Positions 56,357 to 64,000 of a stretch of 64,000 nucleotides of DNA are shown here, piece after piece. The notes under the pieces were generated by a model. It was given only the letters and a program-made list of their open reading frames with translations, did not search any database and had not been told where the DNA came from. A program made the translations under genes and the position numbers. Position 1 is the first letter of the stretch. The number at the start of each line of letters is the position of its first letter. The stretch is taken from contig NZ_CP073751.1 of NCBI RefSeq assembly GCF_020025155.1, forward strand, positions 3,473,501-3,537,500. The letters are read 5' to 3'. Source of the DNA: Halopseudomonas nanhaiensis (GTDB lineage: Bacteria > Pseudomonadota > Gammaproteobacteria > Pseudomonadales > Pseudomonadaceae).

Positions 56357-57553
56357 ATGGAAATCCATTTCTCACCCGAGCAGCTCGCCTTCCGTGACGA
56401 AGTGCGTGAGTTTCTGAAGAACAACCTGCCCGAGGACATTGCGGCCAAGGTCAAGCTTGGCAAGCACATGGCCAAGGAAGACCACGAGCGCTGGCAGAAG
56501 ATTCTGTCCAAGCAGGGCTGGTACGCACCGGGCTGGCCGGTCGAACACGGGGGCACCGACTGGGGCCCGATCGAGAAGCACATCTTCGACGAAGAGTCTG
56601 CCGCTGCCGGCGCTCCGCGCCTGGTCCCGTTCGGCGTCAACATGGTCGCTCCAGTGATCATCAAGTTCGGCACTGAAGAGCAGAAGCAGCGCTATCTGCC
56701 GCGCATCCTCGACGGTACCGACTGGTGGTGCCAGGGCTATTCCGAGCCCGGCGCCGGTTCCGACCTGGCTTCGCTCAAGACCCGCGCAGTGCGCGACGGC
56801 AATCACTACATCGTCAATGGTCAGAAGACCTGGACCACCCTGGGCCAGCACGCCAACTGGATCTTCTGTCTGGTACGTACCGACCCTGAAGCTCAGCAGC
56901 AGCGTGGCATTTCCTTCCTGCTGATCGACATGGCCACGCCCGGCATCACCGTGCGCCCGATCATCACCCTGGACGGCGACCACGAAGTCAACGAAGTCTT
57001 CTTCGACGACGTCAAGGTACCGGTCGAGAACCTGGTCGGTGAAGAGAACAAGGGCTGGACCTGTGCCAAGTACCTGCTCACTCACGAGCGTACCGGTCTG
57101 GCCGGCATCGGCGCCTCCAAGGCAGCCATGCGTCATCTCAAGCGCGTCGCTTCCAAGCAGATGAAGAACGGCAAGCCGCTGATCGAAGACACGCTGTTCC
57201 GCACGCAGATCGCCGAAGTCGAGATGCAGCTGATGGCAGCCGAAATGAGCACCCTGCGGATCGTTGCAGCAGCCTCCGAAGGCGGCGTACCGGGCGCGGA
57301 AAGTTCGATCCTCAAGGTCCAGGGCACCGAAATTCGCCAGGCCATCACCAACCTGCTGCGCAAGGCACTGGGCGTCTATGCCCTGCCCTTCCTGCCGGAT
57401 GAAATGGAATACGGCTACGAGGGTGAAGTACTGGTAGACGACTACGCTCCGTCGCTGGCGTCCTCGTACTTCAACATGCGCAAACTGTCGATCTTCGGCG
57501 GATCCAACGAGATCCAGAAGAACATCGTCTCGAAAATGATTCTCGAACTCTAA
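56357..57553 (+). CDS. Acyl-CoA dehydrogenase, PimC-like large subunit
   Basis: A 398-residue acyl-CoA dehydrogenase that starts MEIHFSPEQLAFRDEVREFL. FAD/substrate motifs are QGYSEPGAGSDLASLKTRA and TWTTLGQHANWIF; the C-terminal FGGSNEIQKNIVSKMIL is the typical FAD-binding end. It closely resembles large subunits annotated as pimeloyl-CoA dehydrogenase (PimC). It is 59 bases after the FadB-like gene and 11 before a second dehydrogenase, so the two may form a mixed tetramer. It passes electrons to EtfAB, encoded about 1.3 kb downstream. Confidence 0.9.
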   Translation: MEIHFSPEQLAFRDEVREFLKNNLPEDIAAKVKLGKHMAKEDHERWQKILSKQGWYAPGWPVEHGGTDWGPIEKHIFDEESAAAGAPRLVPFGVNMVAPVIIKFGTEEQKQRYLPRILDGTDWWCQGYSEPGAGSDLASLKTRAVRDGNHYIVNGQKTWTTLGQHANWIFCLVRTDPEAQQQRGISFLLIDMATPGITVRPIITLDGDHEVNEVFFDDVKVPVENLVGEENKGWTCAKYLLTHERTGLAGIGASKAAMRHLKRVASKQMKNGKPLIEDTLFRTQIAEVEMQLMAAEMSTLRIVAAASEGGVPGAESSILKVQGTEIRQAITNLLRKALGVYALPFLPDEMEYGYEGEVLVDDYAPSLASSYFNMRKLSIFGGSNEIQKNIVSKMILEL

Positions 57554-57564
57554 GGAGACTGCCC

Positions 57565-58695
57565 GTGGACTTCAAACTGTCTGAAGAGCAACAAATGCTC
57601 CAGGAAACCGCGGCCCGTCTGGTTCGCGATACCTACACCTTTGACAAGCGCGAGCACGCCAGCAAGAGCGAAGCCGGTTTCTCGGTCGACTTCTGGAAGC
57701 AGATGGGCGAGCTGGGCCTGACCGCCATTCCGTTCCCGGAAGAGCTCGGCGGCTTCGGCGGCACCGGCGTGGAAAACATGCTGATCATGCAGGAGCTCGG
57801 TCGCGGCATCTGCCTCGAACCCTACATGGAATCGGTCATCTTTGCTGGCGGCCTGATCACCCAGCTGGGTACCGACGCGCAGAAGGAAGAACTGCTTGCC
57901 GGCATCGCCTCGGGCGAGCTGCAGGCCACTGTTGCCCTGGAAGAACTGCACAGCCACTACGAGCTCAGCAATGTCACCACCACTGCTTCGCAGCAGGGTG
58001 ACAGCTGGGTTCTGAACGGTCGCAAGGGCGTGGTCATCGGCGGTCACACTGCCGGCAAGATCATCGTCTCGGCGCGTACCGCCGGCGATGCCCGTGACAA
58101 GGACGGCATCAGCCTGTTCATCGTCGATCCGAGCAGCGAAGGCGTGCGCCGTCGCGACTACGCGACTGTCGACGGTCGCAAGGGTTGCGAGCTGTTCCTC
58201 GACGGGGCCAAGGGCGAACTGCTGGGCACTGCAGGCCAGGCGTATGATGCCATCCGCTATCAGTCCGGCCGTGCCATCGCTGCGCTGTGTGCCGAAGCGG
58301 TTGGCGCCATGCGCGAACTGTGCGACATCACGCTGGACTACCTGAAGACCCGCAAGCAGTTCGGCGTGGTCATTGGCAAGTTCCAGGTCCTGCAGCACCG
58401 TATGGTCGACATGGTCAGCGAGCTTGAGCGCGCGACCTCCATGGCGATCCTCGCTGCATCGCTGGCCAACGACGAAGACAGCGAGCTGCGCAGTGCCAAG
58501 CTCTCCGCTGCCAAGTACATGGTCAACCGCGCCGCACAGTATGTGGCCGAGCAGTCGATCCAGCTGCATGGCGGTATCGCCATGACCTGGGAATACGCCG
58601 GTGCGCACTACGCCAAGCGTCTCGTGATGATTTCCCACCAGCTGGGTGACGAAGACCATCATCTGGCCGCCTACGCAGACCAGCTCAGCGCCTGA
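57565..58695 (+). CDS. Acyl-CoA dehydrogenase, PimD-like small subunit
   Basis: A 376-residue acyl-CoA dehydrogenase starting at GTG 57565 (V/M-DFKLSEEQQMLQETAARL), with TAAGGAGA eight bases upstream. It keeps PFPEELGGFGGTGVEN and the C-terminal IQLHGGIAMTWEYAGAHYAKR, but lacks the NEIQ-type FAD-binding end of its partner and stops soon after. This asymmetry is typical of heteromeric PimCD or FadE-pair dehydrogenases in which each chain supplies part of the active site. A large inverted repeat follows. Confidence 0.9.
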   Translation: MDFKLSEEQQMLQETAARLVRDTYTFDKREHASKSEAGFSVDFWKQMGELGLTAIPFPEELGGFGGTGVENMLIMQELGRGICLEPYMESVIFAGGLITQLGTDAQKEELLAGIASGELQATVALEELHSHYELSNVTTTASQQGDSWVLNGRKGVVIGGHTAGKIIVSARTAGDARDKDGISLFIVDPSSEGVRRRDYATVDGRKGCELFLDGAKGELLGTAGQAYDAIRYQSGRAIAALCAEAVGAMRELCDITLDYLKTRKQFGVVIGKFQVLQHRMVDMVSELERATSMAILAASLANDEDSELRSAKLSAAKYMVNRAAQYVAEQSIQLHGGIAMTWEYAGAHYAKRLVMISHQLGDEDHHLAAYADQLSA

Positions 58696-58702
58696 GCCGA
58701 TA

Positions 58703-58744
58703 ACCAGCCGGAATAATGGCGTGACCGCCCTCGTTCCGGCTGGT
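58703..58744 (+). terminator. Inverted repeat after the acyl-CoA dehydrogenase operon (possible terminator)
   Basis: ACCAGCCGGAA and TTCCGGCTGGT form a perfect 11-bp stem enclosing 20 bases that themselves contain GGCG-TGAC-CGCC. It begins seven bases after the stop. Only TTTG follows, so it is at best an imperfect intrinsic terminator, or an mRNA-stabilising hairpin. Confidence 0.5.
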
Positions 58745-58860
58745 TTGTCAGCTTAATGGCCATTTGCACTATCGGGTGCCAGCGACTGCCGTTATGCTAG
58801 GCACCCTTTTAATGTCATGCGCCCGCGGGCGTCTCATAGACTTGTGGAGGACTAGCGTCC

Positions 58861-59610
58861 ATGAAAATCCTCGTCGCCGTTAAGCGCGTGGTCGATTACA
58901 ACGTCAAGGTTCGCGTCAAGGCGGACAACACCGGTGTCGATCTCGCCAACGTCAAGATGTCGATGAACCCCTTCTGCGAAATCGCCGTGGAAGAAGCCGT
59001 GCGCCTGAAAGAGAAAGGCGTGGCGACTGAAATCGTCGCCGTATCGGTTGGCCCGACCGCTGCCCAGGAGCAGCTGCGTACCGCGCTGGCACTGGGTTGC
59101 GACCGCGCCATTCTGGTCGAGAGCAGCGAAGAGCTGAACTCGCTGGCCATCGCCAAGCTGCTCAAGGCCGTGGTCGACAAGGAACAGCCCCAGCTGGTCA
59201 TCCTCGGCAAGCAGGCGATCGACTCGGACAACAATCAGACCGGCCAGATGCTGGCTGCGCTGTCCGGCTACGCCCAGGGCACCTTCGCCTCTGAAGTGGC
59301 CGTCGACGGCGAGCGCGTCAAGGTCACCCGTGAAATCGACGGCGGTCTGCAGACCGTTGACCTGAAGCTGCCGGCCATCGTCACCACCGACCTGCGCCTG
59401 AACGAGCCGCGCTACGCCTCCTTGCCCAACATCATGAAGGCCAAGAAGAAGCCGCTGGAAACCGTCAAGCCTGACGATCTGGGTGTGAGCACCAGCTCCA
59501 CCATCAAGACTCTGAAGGTCGAGTCGCCGGCTGCACGCAAGGGCGGCATCAAGGTCAAGAGCGTCGACGAGCTGGTCGACAAACTCAAGAACGAAGCCAA
59601 GGTGATCTGA
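58861..59610 (+). CDS. etfB: Electron transfer flavoprotein beta subunit
   Basis: A 249-residue ETF beta chain with [20 protein letters not shown], the [18 protein letters not shown] signature, and the AMP-binding [19 protein letters not shown]. With EtfA it takes electrons from acyl-CoA dehydrogenases and hands them to ETF-ubiquinone oxidoreductase. The 165-base gap upstream suggests its own promoter. The GGAGG before the ATG is at 11-base spacing. Confidence 0.97.
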   Translation: MKILVAVKRVVDYNVKVRVKADNTGVDLANVKMSMNPFCEIAVEEAVRLKEKGVATEIVAVSVGPTAAQEQLRTALALGCDRAILVESSEELNSLAIAKLLKAVVDKEQPQLVILGKQAIDSDNNQTGQMLAALSGYAQGTFASEVAVDGERVKVTREIDGGLQTVDLKLPAIVTTDLRLNEPRYASLPNIMKAKKKPLETVKPDDLGVSTSSTIKTLKVESPAARKGGIKVKSVDELVDKLKNEAKVI

Positions 59611-59612
59611 AC

Positions 59613-60542
59613 ATGACAACTCTGGTTATTGCAGAACACAACAACGCCGAGCTCATCGCCTCGACGCTGAACACCGTCGCCGCGGCCAAGGCCATCGGCG
59701 GTGACATCGAAGTACTGGTCGCTGGCGAAGGTTGCCAGGCCGTGGCTGACGCTGCTGCCAAGATCGACGGCGTGTCCAAGGTCCTGCTGGCTGACAACGC
59801 GGCCTACGCGCACCAGCTGCCGGAAAACATGGGTCTGCTGATCGCAGAACTCGGCAAGAATTACAGCCACATCCTTGCCAGCGCCAGCACCAACGGCAAG
59901 AACTACATGCCGCGTGTTGCCGCCCTGCTGGACGTCGACCAGATCTCCGAGATCTCGGCAGTGGAAGGCGCGGATACCTTCGTGCGTCCGATCTACGCCG
60001 GTAACGCCATGGCTACCGTGCAGTCCAGCGCGTCGATCAAGGTCATCACCGTGCGTTCCACCGGTTTCGATCCGGTCGCAGCCGAAGGCGGCAGCGCCAG
60101 CGTCGAGAACGTCTCCAGCGCGCAAGATGCCGGTGTATCGAGCTTCGTCGGCGAAGAGCTGGCCAAGTCCGACCGTCCCGAACTGGCGGGTGCCAAGATC
60201 GTCATCTCCGGCGGGCGCGGCATGCAGAACGGCGAGAACTTCGAGATGCTGTACAAGCTGGCCGACAAGATCGGTGCAGCGGTGGGTGCCTCGCGCGCTG
60301 CGGTTGACGCAGGCTTCGTCCCCAACGACATGCAGGTCGGCCAGACCGGCAAGATCGTTGCACCGAACCTGTACGTTGCAGTCGGCATCTCCGGTGCCAT
60401 CCAGCACCTGGCCGGCATGAAGGACTCCAAGGTGATCGTGGCGATCAACAAGGACGAAGAAGCACCGATCTTCCAGGTAGCCGATTACGGCCTAGTCGGC
60501 GATCTGTTCGAGCTGATCCCCGAGCTGGAAAGCAAGATCTGA
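59613..60542 (+). CDS. etfA: Electron transfer flavoprotein alpha subunit
   Basis: A 309-residue ETF alpha chain. The C-terminal FAD domain has [43 protein letters not shown], the signature [17 protein letters not shown] and [20 protein letters not shown]. It binds FAD and pairs with EtfB; it is two bases downstream of etfB and is closed by a strong terminator 22 bases after the stop. Confidence 0.97.
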   Translation: MTTLVIAEHNNAELIASTLNTVAAAKAIGGDIEVLVAGEGCQAVADAAAKIDGVSKVLLADNAAYAHQLPENMGLLIAELGKNYSHILASASTNGKNYMPRVAALLDVDQISEISAVEGADTFVRPIYAGNAMATVQSSASIKVITVRSTGFDPVAAEGGSASVENVSSAQDAGVSSFVGEELAKSDRPELAGAKIVISGGRGMQNGENFEMLYKLADKIGAAVGASRAAVDAGFVPNDMQVGQTGKIVAPNLYVAVGISGAIQHLAGMKDSKVIVAINKDEEAPIFQVADYGLVGDLFELIPELESKI

Positions 60543-60564
60543 GCAGTGCGCAGCACGCAGTAAG

Positions 60565-60594
60565 AAAAACCCGGCCTTGGCCGGGTTTTTTGTT
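60565..60594 (+). terminator. Rho-independent terminator of etfBA
   Basis: AAAAACCCGGCC-TT-GGCCGGGTTTTTTGTT: a 7-bp GC-rich stem extended by A-T pairs with a T run on one side and an A run on the other, so it may work in both directions. Confidence 0.93.
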
Positions 60595-60654
60595 GGTGCG
60601 CGGCGATGGGGAGCGCGATCCCAACACAGAACTTCGCGCTGCCGGCGATCCCGC

Positions 60655-60835
60655 GTTCGCGCCCAGGTGCGCTCCTACATCAGAGTGTGCATATCGAATC
60701 CTGTAGGCGGGCATGACCGCGAAGAAGGATGCACGGTATCCAGGACGATACCCCGGAGCGTCTGCGATGCCGCTTTCGCGCCCAGGTGCGCTCCTACATC
60801 GTGCCTGCGCCCGTAGGAGCGGGCATGACCGCGAA
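60655..60835 (+). repeat. Cluster of REP arms (right, left-right doublet, left)
   Basis: A right-type arm at 60655-60679 (CGCGCCCAGGTGCGCTCCTA), a full doublet at 60702-60798 (left arm GTAGGCGGGCATGACCGCG with a 2-base deletion, right arm as before) and a further left arm at 60813-60835 (GTAGGAGCGGGCATGACCGC). The cluster fills the 323-base gap between etfA and the convergent cyclase gene; apart from the etfBA terminator I see nothing else in that gap. Confidence 0.88.
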
Positions 60836-60865
60836 GACGAATGCACGAAGCGATCGGCCGGCGGC

Positions 60866-61885
60866 TTACACCAACGCCACCGGCGAGACCGGCGATCCCA
60901 CAGCACCAGGCAGCCGCAGCGGCGGTGCGGTCAGCAGGAAGCGGTTGCGCCCGCTCGCACGCAGGTGCTGCGCCAGTTCGGTCAGGTACCACAGCTCACC
61001 GAGGTGAATGCCGAGCTTGAACAGGCAATGCTCGTGCAGCGGCAAAGCGGCGCAGCAGCCATCGCCCTGACGCGCCGGATAGGCTTCCACAGCATAATTG
61101 TCAGCGATCAGCACGCTCAAGCCGCTGTCGGTCACCCACTTGAGCAATTCCGGATCGCGACCATCGAGCACTGCGCAACTGTTTTCCAGGGTATGCGCAT
61201 CCGGTTCGCGGTTCATGTCCAGCACCACATCGGCAAAGCCGGTATACAGACAGACCATGTCGCCCGGCTCCACCACCACGCCGTCGGCCTGCATGATCCG
61301 CTGCAGCTGCTCGAAGCCGACGAGCACCCTCTCACGTCCGATATGTCTTTCCAGATCGATGAGCACCGCGCGCCCGCTTACTGCTGTTTCGGCCATCTTC
61401 TCGATGCCCAGCCGCTCGGCACGAACGCCTTCGAGGGCGTCTTCATGGCCCTGCGGCCCGAGCACCTCGACGCCGGCGCGCCAGCCGTTGTAGTACAGCG
61501 GCTCGGCCGTACCGTCGCCATCGGCGTCGAACATGCCGCCGACGTGCGCAAGCGCGTCCCACTGTGTCGAGTATTGGGTATACAGCAGCACTGCATCGTC
61601 GCTGACTACATCGGTGAAGTCGGGATTCACCTGATGCAGCGGGAAGTTGTAGTTGACCTTGCCCGCGCGCCCCGAGGTGAAGCGTCGTGGTGGATGGCGG
61701 AAGCGATTGAGCGCATTACCGCCCGGATAATCCAGTGGCAGACTAAGACAGAAGCTGCGTCCGTCCCGCACTTCCGCCACGCCCTGCAGGACCTTTTCCG
61801 GCGTCAGCAGGTTCAACCTACCGAGTTCGTCGTCCGGGCCGAAGTCACCCCAGTTGGACCCTTCCGGGCGGTTTTTCCAGCGCAT
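60866..61885 (-). CDS. Cyclase-family (kynurenine-formamidase-like) metal hydrolase
   Basis: A 339-residue cyclase-superfamily protein (PF04199 type). The metal/catalytic region is YSTQWDALAHVGGMFD, a variant of the HxGTHxDxPxH motif, together with GDMVCLYTGFAD and the final GIHLGELWYLTELAQHL. Such longer members (about 320-340 residues) are of unknown substrate; shorter ones open formylkynurenine or isatin. Its start ATG 61885 is followed by MRWKNRPEGSNWGDFGPDDE, usual for this group. It is alone on its strand. Confidence 0.85.
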   Translation of the reverse strand: MRWKNRPEGSNWGDFGPDDELGRLNLLTPEKVLQGVAEVRDGRSFCLSLPLDYPGGNALNRFRHPPRRFTSGRAGKVNYNFPLHQVNPDFTDVVSDDAVLLYTQYSTQWDALAHVGGMFDADGDGTAEPLYYNGWRAGVEVLGPQGHEDALEGVRAERLGIEKMAETAVSGRAVLIDLERHIGRERVLVGFEQLQRIMQADGVVVEPGDMVCLYTGFADVVLDMNREPDAHTLENSCAVLDGRDPELLKWVTDSGLSVLIADNYAVEAYPARQGDGCCAALPLHEHCLFKLGIHLGELWYLTELAQHLRASGRNRFLLTAPPLRLPGAVGSPVSPVALV

Positions 61886-62057
61886 GATGGTTCTCCGCTT
61901 GTCGTTCTTGTTGGCCCCAAGATGCCATGCCGTAACGCACCGGTCATGTGGATCAACGAGCGTGTTGACGGACCATACGCATGACCTCGATCAATAACCG
62001 GGACGTCCCGGGGAGTTACCCTGCGCGCCCTCTTGTCTTGTAAACAGGATGACGCCA

Positions 62058-63341
62058 ATGCCCAAAGCCCCCGAACTTCTTGCACCCGCCGGCACCCTCA
62101 AGGCGATGCGCTACGCCTTTGCCTACGGCGCCGATGCCGTGTACGCCGGCCAGCCGCGCTACAGCCTGCGGGTACGCGAAAACGATTTTCACGATCCCGA
62201 GGTACTCGCCGCGGGAATCCGCGAGGCGCATCAGCTGGGCAAGCGCTTTTATCTCGCGAGCAATATCGCCGCGCACAACAGCAAGGTGGCGACCTACCTG
62301 AAGGATCTGGAGCCGATCATCGCGATGGGGCCGGATGCGCTGATCATGTCCGATCCCGGGCTGATCATGCTGGTCCGCGAGCGCTGGCCGACACTGCCGG
62401 TCCATCTTTCCGTGCAGGCCAACGCGGTGAACTGGGCGACGGTGAGGTTCTGGCAGAAGCTGGGGCTGGAGCGCATCATCCTGTCTCGCGAGCTGTCTCT
62501 TGACGAGGTCGAGGAGATCCGTCGCCGCTGCCCCGATGTGGGCCTCGAAGTCTTCGTCCACGGCGCGCTATGCATCGCCTACTCCGGTCGCTGCCTGCTC
62601 TCCGGATATTTCAATCATCGGGACGCCAACCAGGGGGCCTGCACCAACGCCTGCCGCTGGAAGTACGACGTACAGCCCGCCGTCGAGACGGCAGAGGGCA
62701 ATGTTGAGTCCATCGCCCCGCCGCTGCAGGTGATTCGCCAGATCGACAAGCCCGATGAGCTGATGCCTATCGAGGAGGACGAGCACGGCACCTACATCAT
62801 GAACTCCAGGGATCTGCGCGCGGTGCAGCACGTCGAGCGGTTCGTGGGGATGGGAGTCGACTCGCTGAAGATCGAGGGTCGGACCAAGTCGCACTTTTAC
62901 GTCGCACGCACGGTGCAGGTGTACCGCCACGCGATCGACGATGCCGTCGCGGGCCGCCCCTTCGATCTAGGCTTGATGGACGATCTGGAAAGCCTGTCAA
63001 ACCGCGGCTACACCGAGGGCTTCTACCGCCGTCATCCGCCGGGTGTGTACCAGAACTACGAACATGGCGCGTCGAGAATGGAGCGACACCAGTTCGTTGG
63101 CGAGGTGATCGACGCTGCCGATGGCTGGCTCACGGTCGAGGTGAAGAACCGTTTCCAGCGTGGCGATCAACTCGAGCTGATGACGCCTGCTGGAAATCAT
63201 ACCTTCGTCCTGGAATCGCTCAGGGACCGCCATGGTGATCCTGCGCAGGTGGCGCCGGGGGCCGGGCATCGCGTGCGCATCGCCCAGCCACCGGGGGTAT
63301 CCGCTGACATGGCACTGCTGTTGCGCTATCTACCGGAGTAA
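62058..63341 (+). CDS. trhP: tRNA hydroxylation protein TrhP (U32 peptidase family, YegQ)
   Basis: A 427-residue U32-family protein: PELLAPAGTLKAMRYAFAYG, YGADAVYAGQPRYSLR, the cluster-binding-type EVFVHGALCIAYSGRCLLSGYF with GACTNACRWKY, and MNSRDLRAVQHVERFVGMGV. U32 proteins of this class form 5-hydroxyuridine at tRNA position 34 with prephenate; they are not true peptidases. ATG 62058 has AGG at nine-base spacing; ATG 62049 is adjacent to that AGG and thus unlikely. The 172 bases before it are shared with the divergent cyclase gene. Confidence 0.92.
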   Translation: MPKAPELLAPAGTLKAMRYAFAYGADAVYAGQPRYSLRVRENDFHDPEVLAAGIREAHQLGKRFYLASNIAAHNSKVATYLKDLEPIIAMGPDALIMSDPGLIMLVRERWPTLPVHLSVQANAVNWATVRFWQKLGLERIILSRELSLDEVEEIRRRCPDVGLEVFVHGALCIAYSGRCLLSGYFNHRDANQGACTNACRWKYDVQPAVETAEGNVESIAPPLQVIRQIDKPDELMPIEEDEHGTYIMNSRDLRAVQHVERFVGMGVDSLKIEGRTKSHFYVARTVQVYRHAIDDAVAGRPFDLGLMDDLESLSNRGYTEGFYRRHPPGVYQNYEHGASRMERHQFVGEVIDAADGWLTVEVKNRFQRGDQLELMTPAGNHTFVLESLRDRHGDPAQVAPGAGHRVRIAQPPGVSADMALLLRYLPE

Positions 63342-63484
63342 TTTAACGGCGCGATGGAATTTTCTGCCGCAGACAATGCCTTAGTTTGCGGCTCGGCCGC
63401 TTCGATTGGCCGGGATTCCGGACTCGCCCTGCAGGGCGCGTCGTGGTTTACTTGCCGCACTTTTTAGACGGAGAAGGCGTTTCT

Positions 63485-64000
63485 ATGGATTGGCTGCAGG
63501 TGGTCATACTTGCCGTGGTGCAGGGACTGACCGAGTTCCTTCCTATTTCCAGCTCGGCACACCTCATTCTGGTCCCCATTCTCGGCGGCGACCCCGATCA
63601 GGGCCTGGCTTTCGATGTCGCGTTGCATCTGGGCAGTCTGGCAGCGGTACTGCTGTACTTCCGTCAGGACATTGGGCGGATGACGCTAAGCTGGACGCGG
63701 TCGCTGTCGACCCGAGAGCTCGACGCCGACTCGCGTCTGGCCTGGGGCGTGATTCTCGGTACGATTCCGGTTGGCCTGGTCGGGCTGATCATGCAGGATT
63801 TCATCGAAACCTCCCTGCGTTCACCGATCTGGATCGCCTGGGGTCTGATCATCTTCGGTCTGCTGCTGGGCTGGGTCGACTGGCGTCATCGCGGGCAGCG
63901 CAGCGAGCACCAGCTGCGCTGGAAGGATGTATTCTGGATCGGCTGCGCACAGGCGCTGGCGCTGTTCCCGGGTGTCTCGCGCTCGGGCATCACCATGACG
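63485..64000 (+). CDS. uppP: Undecaprenyl-diphosphatase UppP/BacA (partial, runs off the window)
   Basis: The first 172 codons are present. MDWLQVVILAVVQGLTEFLPISSSAHL contains the first active-site motif (E(F)LPISSSAH), and the window ends at PGVSRSGITMT, the second motif. Several membrane segments are visible. The enzyme recycles undecaprenyl diphosphate for peptidoglycan and polysaccharide synthesis and gives bacitracin resistance when abundant. Usual length is about 265-275, so roughly 100 residues lie beyond the edge. The 143 bases upstream are non-coding. Confidence 0.93.
   Translation, partial: MDWLQVVILAVVQGLTEFLPISSSAHLILVPILGGDPDQGLAFDVALHLGSLAAVLLYFRQDIGRMTLSWTRSLSTRELDADSRLAWGVILGTIPVGLVGLIMQDFIETSLRSPIWIAWGLIIFGLLLGWVDWRHRGQRSEHQLRWKDVFWIGCAQALALFPGVSRSGITMT

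Overview
The window is about 62-63 % GC (estimated by eye), densely coded on both strands and carries no mobile element, rRNA, tRNA or CRISPR array that I can see. Gene content and order match the core chromosome of a Pseudomonas-type gammaproteobacterium. From memory, the order gshB-tonB3-yqgE-ruvX-pyrR-pyrB-pyrC', pilU-pilT-yggS-proC-yggT-yggU-metX-metW-rdgB-hemW, trmB-thiG-thiS-(DUF423)-mtgA-rpoH-ftsX-ftsE-ftsY-M16-M16-rsmD-hydrolase-laoR/laoC-laoB-laoA-coaD-fdx-ggt-mutM follows P. aeruginosa PAO1 roughly PA0407 down to PA0357, with insertions. A member of Pseudomonas or a close relative such as the Halopseudomonas/pertucinogena lineage is likely; species cannot be fixed from this window.

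Layout. 1-4.9 kb: tail of gshB, a TonB-type protein, yqgE, ruvX and a tightly overlapping pyrimidine block (pyrR, pyrB and a dihydroorotase-like gene that has lost its metal ligands). 4.95-8.75 kb: siaABCD, a phosphatase/kinase/partner-switch/diguanylate cyclase module controlling c-di-GMP. 8.75-11 kb: the twitching ATPases pilU and pilT on the minus strand. 11-18.8 kb: yggS, proC, yggT, a TauE/SafE-type exporter on the opposite strand, yggU, metX, metW, a DUF4426 protein, rdgB, hemW. 18.9-22.3 kb: iron alcohol dehydrogenase, thioesterase, a pair of REP doublets, gloA and a crotonase. 22.3-30 kb (mainly minus): trmB, thiG, thiS, DUF423, (mtgA plus), a small anchored protein, rpoH, ftsX, ftsE, ftsY. 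30-41.5 kb: two M16 peptidase-like proteins, rsmD, an alpha/beta hydrolase, the lao long-chain alcohol oxidation genes with their TetR regulator and a perfect operator palindrome, coaD, ferredoxin, gamma-glutamyltransferase. 41.4-46.5 kb (minus): Na/Pi symporter-like protein, small secreted protein, mutM, unknown permease, thioesterase.

46.6-60.5 kb is a beta-oxidation region: 3-hydroxyacyl-CoA dehydrogenase plus thiolase, acyl-CoA ligase plus crotonase, an IclR regulator, a multifunctional FadB/J-like protein, two adjacent acyl-CoA dehydrogenases resembling the PimC/PimD pair, and the electron transfer flavoprotein etfBA that would take their electrons. An 18-bp element, TATTTYGC-N3-GYGAAAC, occurs once between the ligase and the iclR gene and twice in tandem before the FadB-like gene. 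A related 15-bp palindrome precedes the dehydrogenase/thiolase pair. I read this as an unreported local regulon of the IclR protein. The window closes with REP elements, a cyclase-family hydrolase, the tRNA-modification U32 protein trhP and the start of uppP.

The most interesting non-coding signals are the IclR-type operators, the TetR palindrome, a hairpin covering a Shine-Dalgarno sequence in front of a crotonase, heptamer arrays and a coupled 7-residue leader ORF before hemW, and three clusters of asymmetric (hybrid) REP doublets.
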